Part shown: positions 24,133 through 31,817 of the stretch, one piece after another | Position numbering within the stretch: position 1 is the stretch's first letter | How the letters are laid out: each line of letters begins with the position of its first letter | DNA from: Candidatus Hydrogenedentota bacterium | GTDB lineage: Bacteria; Hydrogenedentota; Hydrogenedentia; Hydrogenedentales; CAILVY01 | Direction: 5' to 3' | DNA length: 35,170 nucleotides | NCBI GenBank assembly: GCA_903837785.1 | Contig: CAILVY010000126.1 | Span: forward strand, 1-35,170 | Made by a program: the position numbers and the translations under genes | The notes under the pieces: generated by a model | What the model saw: only the letters and a program-made list of their open reading frames with translations | Databases searched by the model: none | What the model was told of the DNA's origin: nothing

Positions 24133-26331
24133 TCACGGGGCCGGGGTGCGCGCGGCAAGGGAAGAGGCCCAGCCTTGATGGGGAACCAGGACGACGCTGA
24201 AGCGTTGTTTGAGTGCATCGAGGGGCAGCTCGGCGTAATTCACCAGCAGGAGGCCCCGCAGCGTGCGGCGTTCCGCCCCTTTGGCCACTTCGATGATCTT
24301 GTCCGTGGCCTCGGCGATGGGAAAGCGGTAATCGTTCAGCGCCTGCAACGCCGGCGCCTTGTCTGATTCCTCAACAAACAGATAGGCGTCCGTATCGGCG
24401 CGCGTGAGGAGGGCAAGCGCGTCGCGCCCTTCGGGAAAGCGGAACTTCTCGGGGTAGTTGTGCACTTTCCGGACGCTGTCCTTGTCGTAGAACGCAAAGG
24501 CCTTGCGCGGGATCGAGGCGCTGTCAACCACTAATGCGGCTTCGAGGCCGGGCGAAAAGGATGCGATGCGCCAGTCGAGATCGCCGCACCACAAGGGGAA
24601 ACCGGCCGAGACGACGCCGAGCCGGGTGGCGGGCACGGCCTGGTTCTGCAACACGAAGTTGGCCAGGCGCCGGTTGTAGCGGACGATGCGCGCCTGGCGG
24701 AGCCCTTCATCGCGCATGCCGTCCGTGGCGTAGAAGGCCTTGATGAAGCGGTCGTAATCCTTGTGTCCCCCGAAAATCCCCTGCATGAGCCAGGTGTCTT
24801 TCCAGCCAAAGAAATTGAAGTTGGCGTCGATGCGGCGGTGAATCGTGCCCACATCCGCGGCGTCCGCCGCGAAGACGACGGCAAGCGCCGCAACGCCGGC
24901 GGCCCGCAGCGGGACGCGGAGACGCACCGCGCGCCGGGCGATGAGTAAGACGTAGGCGAGGCTGAGGAAGTTGAACAGGGGCTGAAGCCAGATCATGTCG
25001 TTGTCCGCGTAGCGCAGCAGAAAACAGGCATTCACCGCGGCAAGGCCGCTCAGCGCGCACATCAAACCCATCCCGGTCCACGTCATGCGCAGAAGCCGGA
25101 ACAGCCGGAGCAGCAAGGCCAGGCCCAGCACGGCGGCATGCGCGCCCAGGACATAGCGGAAGTGCCATGCCATCGCCTGCAAATCGAGCCGGTTGTAGTT
25201 CAGGGTTGTCGGCTCGAAATGCCTTCGATCGCGGAAGAACATCACTTTAAAGTTCGTCAGGAGATACTGCCAGCCTTGGGCGGGATCGCGATACAGCAGG
25301 AAATGCAGCAGGAACGCGGCGAGGAAGCCCGCGGCGAGCAGCGTCGCGATCAACGTCAGCCGATAGGCCCATGAACGTGTGCGGCGCGCATACAGAAGCG
25401 TTCCCTGGACGCCGGCAATCGCCAGCAGCGCCAGCAATGCGGGCAGGCCCGCGCCGCGCCATCGCGTGAACTCGACGCCGTAATAGCCCGCCCAGAAGTA
25501 GCTGTCCCAATCGTTCTGGAAGCGGGCGCACGGCACAGGCTGTCCCCACGCCGCAAAGAAGAGCGCCGCAAACCCGAGCAAGGCCGTCACGCTCAGGAGC
25601 CACATGCCCAACGCGCTTCTCTTGGACAGTGCAAGGGGATCCGGTCCATGGAAGGACTCGATGAGCAAGTAGAACAGGGCCGCAATCACCACGAAGAGCA
25701 TGCTCTGCACTTTCGTCATGAAGGCGAGCCCGAGGAAGAGTCCCGCGAGGAGCAGGCACAGGGCTTTCCTTGCGGGAATGCGCCGGCCCGCGGCCACGGC
25801 CAGCGCGAGCAGGGCAAACGACCACATCATTACGCTCACGAGTTCCGACCGGATCATGCTCGCATCGAAGAAGAGGGATTCCTGCACGCCAAGAAACAGA
25901 ATCATCGCAAGGCCGGCCAAGATGCCCGGGCGGAACGCCGCCGCAATCGTGAGCCAGAGCGCCATCACGAGCATCAGCACGAGAAACGGAAACACGAGCC
26001 GCAGTTGCGTGATGAACTCGGCGACGCACGGAAAGGGGTTCAACGCCGTGTACAGGTCCGTGAGCCGCGTGAGCGACATGAGGTCGAGGGCGTGGCCGAT
26101 GTGCGTCACGGGGACGAGAATGAGATACACCCCCAAGGCCGGATGATGCACGTGCGCGGGCAACTGGCCGTCGCCGATGAGCAGCGTATCCAGCGCCGGC
26201 ACGAAGTCGCCGTCCCAGAGCAAGTAATAGGGATAATGAAGCGAGGACGCGACATAGACCAGCAGCAGCCCGGCGAAGAAGACTCCGCTGCCGATCAGCG
26301 CGAACGCCTGTCGGGTGGCAAAGCGCGACAT
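24133..26331 (-). CDS. Polytopic membrane glycosyltransferase-like protein (GT-C/GT39-like)
   Basis: 732 residues. TM1 is at ~10-30 and is followed by an extracytoplasmic loop with WDGDFVPALD (Asp40, Asp42), the position where GT-C enzymes keep their catalytic acidic residue. About ten more hydrophobic segments follow (for example FPFLVLMLVMALWLTIAAAF, ILAGLAMILFLGV, ALCLLLAGLFLGLAFM, LFVVIAALFYLLI), up to ~500. A C-terminal soluble region of ~200 residues lacks clear motifs. GT-C proteins transfer sugars from polyprenyl-phosphate donors to lipids or proteins outside the membrane. It ends a run of minus-strand genes, 50 bp after a SAM methyltransferase, which may modify the same glycan or lipid. 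The specific donor and acceptor are unknown. Confidence 0.7.
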   Translation of the reverse strand: MSRFATRQAFALIGSGVFFAGLLLVYVASSLHYPYYLLWDGDFVPALDTLLIGDGQLPAHVHHPALGVYLILVPVTHIGHALDLMSLTRLTDLYTALNPFPCVAEFITQLRLVFPFLVLMLVMALWLTIAAAFRPGILAGLAMILFLGVQESLFFDASMIRSELVSVMMWSFALLALAVAAGRRIPARKALCLLLAGLFLGLAFMTKVQSMLFVVIAALFYLLIESFHGPDPLALSKRSALGMWLLSVTALLGFAALFFAAWGQPVPCARFQNDWDSYFWAGYYGVEFTRWRGAGLPALLALLAIAGVQGTLLYARRTRSWAYRLTLIATLLAAGFLAAFLLHFLLYRDPAQGWQYLLTNFKVMFFRDRRHFEPTTLNYNRLDLQAMAWHFRYVLGAHAAVLGLALLLRLFRLLRMTWTGMGLMCALSGLAAVNACFLLRYADNDMIWLQPLFNFLSLAYVLLIARRAVRLRVPLRAAGVAALAVVFAADAADVGTIHRRIDANFNFFGWKDTWLMQGIFGGHKDYDRFIKAFYATDGMRDEGLRQARIVRYNRRLANFVLQNQAVPATRLGVVSAGFPLWCGDLDWRIASFSPGLEAALVVDSASIPRKAFAFYDKDSVRKVHNYPEKFRFPEGRDALALLTRADTDAYLFVEESDKAPALQALNDYRFPIAEATDKIIEVAKGAERRTLRGLLLVNYAELPLDALKQRFSVVLVPHQGWASSLAARTPAP

Positions 26332-26381
26332 AACCCGTCTTCTCCCCAGCTTCGGTGCCCGGGCGCACCGGAACGCGAAGC

Positions 26382-27026
26382 CTATTTTGTCATCGTGCAG
26401 ACACAGTACAGCGAAAAGTCCAGCGGAAGCCAGCGGGGCAGCACGGCCAGCGTGAACCCGGGCCGGCGTTGCCGCAGCGTGGCGAGAATATCCTGATGGG
26501 AGGACGGATGGATGGCACGGGGGTCAAAGCCCAGCAGCCGGAAGAACGCGTCCATTCCGGGGTTCCGGCAGGGAAACCCGAGCACGAGCCGGCCGCCCGG
26601 TTTGAGCACACGCAGCATTTCGGCAATGGCGTCCCCCGGCTCGGGCAGATGCTCGAGCATGCTCACGTTGACGACCGCATCAAAGGATTCGGCGGCGTAC
26701 GGCATGGCAAGGGCATCGCCCTGGCGGAGTTCCGCGGCGACCCCGAGCCGGGCCAGTCCCTGCCGGACGCTTTCGAGGTGCTCGTGGCGATCCAGCGCGT
26801 GTAATTCCTCGCACAGCGGGCGCAGGCTGGGGAGGAAGAGGCCGCTGCCGCAGGCCACTTCGAGCAGGCGCGGATACGGACGCGCTTCGAGTGCGTCCAG
26901 CGCCATCTGCAGCCGTTTGCGATAGAACCATCCGACGAGCGGCCAGTAGTAATAGCGCGTCGGTTCCGCATCGGGATCCACGGGCGGCAACGCATTGCGC
27001 CGGGGCAGTTGGAGGCGGTTTCTCAT
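26382..27026 (-). CDS. Class I SAM-dependent methyltransferase
   Basis: 214 residues from the ATG at 27026. A TTG at 27062 would add 12 residues, and neither start has a strong ribosome site. Motif I is LLEVACGSG (55-62). An acidic residue at the end of strand 2 (ALDRHEHL), GDALAMPYAAESFDAVV (motif II/III) and MLRVLKPGGRLVLGFP (post-III) give the UbiE/Methyltransf_11 pattern. The substrate is unknown. The short, tyrosine-rich N-terminus (RYYYWPLVGWFYRKR) is reminiscent of polyprenyl or cell-wall-linked methyltransferases, but that is weak. It lies between the exported flavodoxin and the GT-C gene. Confidence 0.82.
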   Translation of the reverse strand: MRNRLQLPRRNALPPVDPDAEPTRYYYWPLVGWFYRKRLQMALDALEARPYPRLLEVACGSGLFLPSLRPLCEELHALDRHEHLESVRQGLARLGVAAELRQGDALAMPYAAESFDAVVNVSMLEHLPEPGDAIAEMLRVLKPGGRLVLGFPCRNPGMDAFFRLLGFDPRAIHPSSHQDILATLRQRRPGFTLAVLPRWLPLDFSLYCVCTMTK

Positions 27027-27085
27027 GCGGCGGATTCTCGCAACTTGATCCGCGAAACGCAAACCGGCGAGATGAGCGCTGGGGG

Positions 27086-27691
27086 CTACTTCGCGGACTT
27101 CAGGCGCACGGCAAGTTGCGCAATGCGTGTCCCCAGCGCCTCGCCCTTCTTAAGATAGTGCTCGTTCACGAGCGCCTCCGGCTTCTCGTCGTCCTTCCCA
27201 GAAGGATTCTCTCCCGTCACGGCGGAGGCGCCGAAGGGCTGGCCGGCATCGGGCCCGCCGGCCACGAGCATCCCGCAAACGAGCATGGAATGCAGGAGGC
27301 TCATCTGCGTGAGTTCCTCGCCCGCGGAGATGCCGCTGCCTGTGGCGAAGGCCGCGCCCAGCTTGTCCTTCAGCCGCTTGTCCTTGATGGGCCACTGATT
27401 GATGAATTCCTGCAGGGGTGGGGCAACATTGGCCTTGTACACGGGACTGCCCACGATGACGGCATCGGCGTCGAGCACGTCCTCGACTTTCGCCTCGGCG
27501 ACGTTCACGGCGCGTGCGGCGGCGCCCTCGACCGCGGCCGCGCCCTTGGCCACGGCTTCCGCCATGGCCTGAGTATGGCCCTTGGCGCTGTAGTACACGA
27601 TCAGGACATTCGCTTTCCTGGGCGCCGCGTCCTGCCCCAGGGCAAGCACGGGCAACAAGGCCAACAGGAGAATGGGCACCGCTCTCCGCAT
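27086..27691 (-). CDS. Exported flavodoxin-like protein (WrbA/NAD(P)H:quinone oxidoreductase family)
   Basis: 201 residues. A clear Sec signal peptide (RRAVPILLLALLPVLALG, cleavage before QDA) precedes a flavodoxin fold. The FMN phosphate loop is YYSAKGHTQAMA (Ser35 to Thr40). ADAVIVGSPVYKANVAPPLQEFINQW follows, as in WrbA-like NADPH-dependent FMN proteins, with AAFATGSGISAGEE near 113-127. Family members normally act in the cytoplasm, so export is unusual and would need FMN outside the membrane. GAGGAG lies about eight bases before ATG. The gene is 41 bp after the Tat-exported NIPSNAP gene and probably co-transcribed. I infer a periplasmic redox or electron-carrier role. Confidence 0.85.
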   Translation of the reverse strand: MRRAVPILLLALLPVLALGQDAAPRKANVLIVYYSAKGHTQAMAEAVAKGAAAVEGAAARAVNVAEAKVEDVLDADAVIVGSPVYKANVAPPLQEFINQWPIKDKRLKDKLGAAFATGSGISAGEELTQMSLLHSMLVCGMLVAGGPDAGQPFGASAVTGENPSGKDDEKPEALVNEHYLKKGEALGTRIAQLAVRLKSAK

Positions 27692-27732
27692 ACTTCGCTC
27701 TCCTCGATTGCCGGCGCACGGCCGGCACAGCT

Positions 27733-28512
27733 TCAGACTTGCGAACAGGCCGCGGGCTTGAGCAACAGGTTCGTGATCCCGCAGAGGATCGCCTTGTCGT
27801 CATACTCGGGCATGGCGCGGAGCTTCAGCCAGTCGGGATCGGCGCGGAAGGCGTCCCACGCGGCCTTCTGCGCATCCGGGGAATCAAACGAGAGCATGTA
27901 CGTGAGGTTGGGCATCTTCGCGCCGGCGATCGCTTCCCCAAAGAAGACGGCCTTCAGGCCCGTCCGCCGGAAGATGGCCAGTTCGGCCGTGTTGAACATC
28001 TCGATCTTCTTCTGATTCGTCTTGATGCTCGGGCTTTCATAGATGCGCAACTGCAGCACCCGGCCCGGTGCCTTCGAGGGGACTTCGAGCTGCGGCATGC
28101 CCGTGAACGCGATCAGAAGAGAGCTCTCGACCCGCTTGTAGGCGGGAGCAGCGGCCGGCGCGTCGAGAAACGCGGCGCCTTTGGACAGATACTCGGCATC
28201 GCCCGCAAGCTTCGGCCGCAGGGCCGCCACGCTCTCCAGAGACGGATGGCGGAGCAGCACGTAAACCGGGCTCAACGCGTCGGCCGTCTCAAATACCCCG
28301 ACGGGCGTGATGCCCAGGCGGTTCAGTGCCGGGATGCACGCGTCGGCCATGAACGCTTCGAGGCCGGCCTTCTGCGCCTCCGTCTCCAGCGTGTAACTGC
28401 GCAGTTCATAGACGTCGCGCGCTCCGCCTTCCGCAGCGTTCGCGCCGCCATGCCCGCCCAGTGCCGCCACGCCGCTCAAGGCCGATACTGTCATAAACGC
28501 CCTTCGATCCAT
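27733..28512 (-). CDS. NIPSNAP-family protein with Tat signal peptide
   Basis: 259 residues from the ATG at 28512 (AAAGGG seven bases upstream). MDRRAFMTVSALSGVAALGG is a twin-arginine signal, implying folded export. Two NIPSNAP/ferredoxin-like alpha-beta modules follow: VYELRSYTLETEAQKAGLEA (~33-130) and LQLRIYESPSIKTNQKKIEM (~155-250), the second with MPNLTYMLSFDS. NIPSNAP domains are dimeric alpha-beta barrels with no established enzymatic activity in most bacteria; relatives include EthD-like and antibiotic-biosynthesis-monooxygenase folds. The Tat route is often used for cofactor-loaded proteins. The adjacent exported flavodoxin suggests a shared envelope function, but no cofactor motif is seen here. 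Confidence 0.85.
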   Translation of the reverse strand: MDRRAFMTVSALSGVAALGGHGGANAAEGGARDVYELRSYTLETEAQKAGLEAFMADACIPALNRLGITPVGVFETADALSPVYVLLRHPSLESVAALRPKLAGDAEYLSKGAAFLDAPAAAPAYKRVESSLLIAFTGMPQLEVPSKAPGRVLQLRIYESPSIKTNQKKIEMFNTAELAIFRRTGLKAVFFGEAIAGAKMPNLTYMLSFDSPDAQKAAWDAFRADPDWLKLRAMPEYDDKAILCGITNLLLKPAACSQV

Positions 28513-28642
28513 TCCGCTGCCCTTTCTTCCCTTGGCCATTCTAACGATATTCCAGGCATGTTACGCCGTGGACGACTGCCCGGACAAGCCCCGGGCAGCT
28601 CCGGGCAACGCCGTTGCGAATGCCCGTGCGCGCGCCACGCCC

Positions 28643-29371
28643 TCAGTCCGTTTCGGGCATGCCGTTGATGAGGTACTTCGCCGCCACGGCCTGAATCGAG
28701 CACGCTGTGGAGAGGCCGCGCAGCACGTCGAAGTCGGACTTCCAAACGATCTCGCCGGGCGCCACGAGGCAGGTGCTTCCCGGCTCGTACGCCGTGTACA
28801 GCTGGTTGTCCTTGAAATAGTAGTGTTCGCCGCTGACCTCGGTCGGGTACAGGCGCATCATGGGGGGGATGTCCACCGGACGGAACCACAACTTGATCTC
28901 GCGCTCGGCCTCGGGGACCGACGCGGAAGCGTGGATCAGGTTGTCCATGCGGTCGCCCAGCGCATTGCCCGCCGCGTCCTTGACCGGCACAATCGTGCCC
29001 AGCGCCCGGACGCAGCCCGGCTTGTTGTCGCGCGCCGCATGCGGATTCGTCGGCCCCGCGATGTCACGCACTTTCTGAATCGCGTTCTGGCCCTGATAGA
29101 CAAACGCGATGACGCGGCGGCGCCCCGGCGCGTCCGGATAATGCACCGCGCCGCGGATATAGTCGAGCAGAGAGAAGAAGAACGGCTTGCCCTGATGCTC
29201 GGCGTAGTGCTCCTCGGCCAGCATCCGGCTCACGCACACGATCTTCGCCGCGGCGAAGCGCAGCCCCGTGTGGAATTCGGAAAGCTGGGAAAGCACATAG
29301 CCCGTCAGCGAATTCTTGAGGGCGTCCGGTTTAATAAGAACCAAAGTCTGTTCGCGGTTTTCTGGATTCAT
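28643..29371 (-). CDS. Nucleoside diphosphate kinase-like protein, extended
   Basis: 242 residues from the ATG at 29371 (AAAGGGA upstream), against ~140-150 for ordinary NDKs. The start REQTLVLIKPDALKNSLTGYVL is typical, as is AGPTNP. The catalytic histidine is His147 in NLIHASAS, with EAEREIKLWF after it. The canonical string is NxxHGSDS, so the Gly and Asp after His are both Ala here. About 15 extra residues (VPVKDAAGNALGDRMD) sit before the active site and a ~75-residue C-terminal extension (from RPVDIPP) has no known motif. NDK transfers phosphate from ATP to other NDPs through phosphohistidine. Activity is likely but the changed loop deserves testing. Confidence 0.85.
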   Translation of the reverse strand: MNPENREQTLVLIKPDALKNSLTGYVLSQLSEFHTGLRFAAAKIVCVSRMLAEEHYAEHQGKPFFFSLLDYIRGAVHYPDAPGRRRVIAFVYQGQNAIQKVRDIAGPTNPHAARDNKPGCVRALGTIVPVKDAAGNALGDRMDNLIHASASVPEAEREIKLWFRPVDIPPMMRLYPTEVSGEHYYFKDNQLYTAYEPGSTCLVAPGEIVWKSDFDVLRGLSTACSIQAVAAKYLINGMPETD

Positions 29372-29489
29372 GAACGGTCCCTTTTCTGCAGAAAATGGTT
29401 TGGATTCCCCCGAGTATAGCACCCGGCGGCACAAAGGATCATATTCAGGCCGCTCCGCCAACCCGGCGAGTCTCGCGCGCCGAACAGGC

Positions 29490-30404
29490 TCACATATGCT
29501 TTGCGATCTTCAGAAACAGGTCGCGGAAGATTGGATTGCGGTGAACGAAAGTGACAGTCCGGATGACATGGCGCGCGGGGTCGAAGCCCCAGGTGCAGTC
29601 GTCGCGGAGCACCGGGCTCGGGGCGAGTCGGGAAGGCGTCCAGGTGGGATTCACCAGGCACGCGACGGCGCTGAGATCCCAGAGTTCCTTCGCGAACGCG
29701 AAGTGGTCCTCGCGATAGTCGCGAAAAATCTCGATCAGATACTCTCCGATGGGGCCGGTCCCGCGCAGGTGCTGCTCAAGTTCGGGCAGGCTCATGAGCA
29801 GGTGCGACGCCACGCCATAACAGGGAATCCGGATCAGCGGCACGCCGCAGTCCAGCACGACACGCGCCGCGGTCATGTCCTGGCCGAGATTGAACTCACG
29901 CGTATCTGCCCAATGCTCGGGCTGGCCGCCCAGCCAAACGACCACGATGCGTTCAACCAGCCGGGGCTCGATTAGCAACGCGTTCGCCACGTTCGTAATG
30001 GCGCCGATCGCCGCGACGTACAGCGGCGCATCCGCCGCCGCCATGGCCCGCTTCACGAGGTCCCGCGCGGCCGGGCTGTCCTCCGGGTCGCGCGTATCGA
30101 GATAACGCGTCGAACCCCGAAACGTGCGGCCCTCCGGCCTTCGGCCCAAGCGGGACAGCAAGCGCAGGATCTCGTCGTAGCTCTTTTCCATCCCGTCTTC
30201 GGGGCTTGTGGAACGCGCATTCAGAAAGGGCGCCGCATAGAACGCCTCAACGCGCATCCGTTCAGGAGACAGTGCCGCATATGTCACAGCAAACTGATCA
30301 TCGATCTCGTTGAAGGCGTCCGTATCGAGCGCGAGGCGCACCGCGGCCGCAGGCGGCATGAGCCGTTCCAGCCGCGTTGTTTCCGGCAGACGGGGAAACT
30401 TCAT
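29490..30404 (-). CDS. Nucleoside hydrolase (inosine-uridine preferring family)
   Basis: 304 residues from the ATG at 30404, preceded by GGAGGGAG; the open frame upstream (to 30989) runs across the rpsL promoter and is not used. The N-terminal Asp cluster is LALDTDAFNEIDDQFA (Asp27, Asp29, Asp35, Asp36), a variant of DTDPGxDD with two more residues that occurs in one clade of the family. VAAIGAITNVANALL and the C-terminal LSAVACLVNPTWT follow, where the family has its Ca2+-liganding Asp (here replaced by Val-Asn). It hydrolyses N-ribosidic bonds in nucleoside salvage. It lies divergent from the str operon. Confidence 0.88.
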   Translation of the reverse strand: MKFPRLPETTRLERLMPPAAAVRLALDTDAFNEIDDQFAVTYAALSPERMRVEAFYAAPFLNARSTSPEDGMEKSYDEILRLLSRLGRRPEGRTFRGSTRYLDTRDPEDSPAARDLVKRAMAAADAPLYVAAIGAITNVANALLIEPRLVERIVVVWLGGQPEHWADTREFNLGQDMTAARVVLDCGVPLIRIPCYGVASHLLMSLPELEQHLRGTGPIGEYLIEIFRDYREDHFAFAKELWDLSAVACLVNPTWTPSRLAPSPVLRDDCTWGFDPARHVIRTVTFVHRNPIFRDLFLKIAKHM

Positions 30405-30435
30405 CAGTAGCGCTCCCTCCTGTTGACTTTTGGAG

Positions 30436-30465
30436 AGCATATCCGGTGCGGCGGGCTGCCGCCAA
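30436..30465 (-). promoter_or_regulatory. Possible promoter for the nucleoside hydrolase gene
   Basis: On the minus strand TTGGCG (30465-30460), 18 bases and TATGCT (30441-30436) lie 31 bp before the start codon. Each box matches four of six consensus bases. Confidence 0.35.
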
Positions 30466-30528
30466 GCGCCCGCAGCGCCTCCTCCGGGAGGCGTCCGGAG
30501 AGGGGGTGTGGCGCCGTCCGTGAGAAAC

Positions 30529-30558
30529 TTGACTTGCCCTTCCGAAAAATGCGATACT
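30529..30558 (+). promoter_or_regulatory. Upstream promoter (P1) of the str operon
   Basis: TTGACT (30529-30534), an 18-base spacer and GATACT (30553-30558) give a plausible sigma70 promoter about 170 bp before rpsL. Confidence 0.5.
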
Positions 30559-30633
30559 TCCTCTTCACGCATGGCCCCGCGTGAGTGGTGTAGGGTTCCC
30601 GAACGGGCGGGAATCGGGGTCGGAATAAAATTG

Positions 30634-30662
30634 TTGACATAAGCCCGGAACTGTGGTACGAT
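30634..30662 (+). promoter_or_regulatory. Main promoter (P2) of the str operon
   Basis: A perfect TTGACA (30634-30639) and 17 bases precede TACGAT (30657-30662). The leader of ~58 nt contains a 7-bp palindromic hairpin, AGCGCGGTTCCGCGCT (30680-30695). The rest of the 30405-30726 gap holds P1, a GC hairpin at 30476-30493 and the divergent nucleoside hydrolase promoter; no gene is seen there. Confidence 0.8.
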
Positions 30663-30726
30663 GGTGGGCCGTTGTTGACAGCGCGGTTCCGCGCTGAGTA
30701 ACCCACCTCTCGTAAGGGAAGCTGTT

Positions 30727-31149
30727 TTGCCAACGATTAACCAGTTAGTACGAAACTGCCGCGAGACGAAGGCGTCGAAGACGAAGTCGCCGGCGCTGAA
30801 GTCCTGTCCGCAGGCTTCCGGCACCTGCACGCGCGTCTCCACGATGACGCCCAAGAAACCGAATTCGGCGCTGCGCAAAGTCGCCCGTGTCCGTCTGAAA
30901 AACGGCATGGAAGTGACCGCGTACATTCCGGGCGTCGGCCACAATCTGCAGGAACACTCGCAGGTGATGATCCGCGGGGGCCGTGTCAAAGACCTCCCGG
31001 GCGTCCGCTATCACCTCATCCGCGGCGTATTGGACGCGATGGGCGATTGCGGCGGCACAGCCAGTGTGAAAGATGACGGCGGCAAGAAGGTTCATGTCGG
31101 CCGTTGGGTCAGCCGTTCCAAGTACGGCGTAAAGAAGCCTAAGAAGTAG
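30727..31149 (+). CDS. rpsL: 30S ribosomal protein S12
   Basis: 140 residues with a TTG start (AAGGGAA six bases upstream; no ATG alternative aligns with the family N-terminus PTINQLVR). It forms part of the decoding centre. [12 protein letters not shown] contains Lys43 and [13 protein letters not shown] contains Lys88; both are the streptomycin-sensitive form. Asp89 is the usual methylthiolation site. It is about 15 residues longer than E. coli S12 because of an insertion after LDAMG (~104-128), before the final [12 protein letters not shown]. It is first in the conserved str operon, 12 bp before rpsG. Confidence 0.97.
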   Translation: MPTINQLVRNCRETKASKTKSPALKSCPQASGTCTRVSTMTPKKPNSALRKVARVRLKNGMEVTAYIPGVGHNLQEHSQVMIRGGRVKDLPGVRYHLIRGVLDAMGDCGGTASVKDDGGKKVHVGRWVSRSKYGVKKPKK

Positions 31150-31161
31150 GTGGTGTGAACG

Positions 31162-31635
31162 ATGCCGAGAAGACGTGAAATCCAGAAACGCAGGACGCTG
31201 CCGGATCCCAAATTCAAGAGTCCGCTCGTGTCCAAGTTCGTGAACACGGTGATGATGTCCGGGAAAAAGAGCACCGCCGAGCACATCGTGTACGGCGCGC
31301 TCGAAGTGCTGCGGGAAAAGTTCCCCAGCGAAGACCCGTTGACCGTCTTCACCCAGGCCATCGACAACGCCAAGCCCCTGCTTCATGTGAAGTCGCGGCG
31401 CGTCGGCGGCGCCACCTATCAGGTGCCGGTCGAAATCGCCCCGGCCACCCGCACGGCCATTGCGTTCCGGTGGGTGATTGAGTTCTCGCGCAAGCGCGGG
31501 GAAAAGACGATGCAACAACGCCTGGCGGGCGAGCTGCTTGACTGCTTCAACCGCCAAGGCTCGACGATCAAGCGGAAAGACGATACGCACCGGATGGCAG
31601 AAGCCAACAAGGCCTTCGCCCACTTCCGGTACTAG
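31162..31635 (+). CDS. rpsG: 30S ribosomal protein S7
   Basis: 157 residues, the usual length. It binds the 3' domain of 16S rRNA, starts assembly of the small-subunit head and in many bacteria represses its own operon. Family landmarks are seen: [50 protein letters not shown] and [19 protein letters not shown] lies about eight bases before ATG. It is followed by a 182-bp gap before fusA in which I see no gene. Confidence 0.98.
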   Translation: MPRRREIQKRRTLPDPKFKSPLVSKFVNTVMMSGKKSTAEHIVYGALEVLREKFPSEDPLTVFTQAIDNAKPLLHVKSRRVGGATYQVPVEIAPATRTAIAFRWVIEFSRKRGEKTMQQRLAGELLDCFNRQGSTIKRKDDTHRMAEANKAFAHFRY

Positions 31636-31817
31636 CCGCCCTGTTATGAGGACGATACTGAGGATATTTTACTGAGCGTTGCGCGCCGCGCCGGGCGTAC
31701 CGGACGGGTGTGCAGCCTCTGTTTCGACCCCTGAAAGTTGAATCAGAGCGAGTGTAGGGCCCCGAACCGAGTGTTGTGCGACCAAGTCGCGGCGTAATTC
31801 TGCTGAAAGGTATGACT

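Noticed and set aside
30405..30989. Upstream extension of the nucleoside hydrolase frame
   Set aside because: It crosses the str promoters and overlaps rpsL; the ATG at 30404 has GGAGGGAG eight bases upstream.
31636..31811. rpsG-fusA spacer as a possible small gene or RNA
   Set aside because: No ORF with a ribosome site, no clear hairpin-plus-T run and no promoter match was seen.
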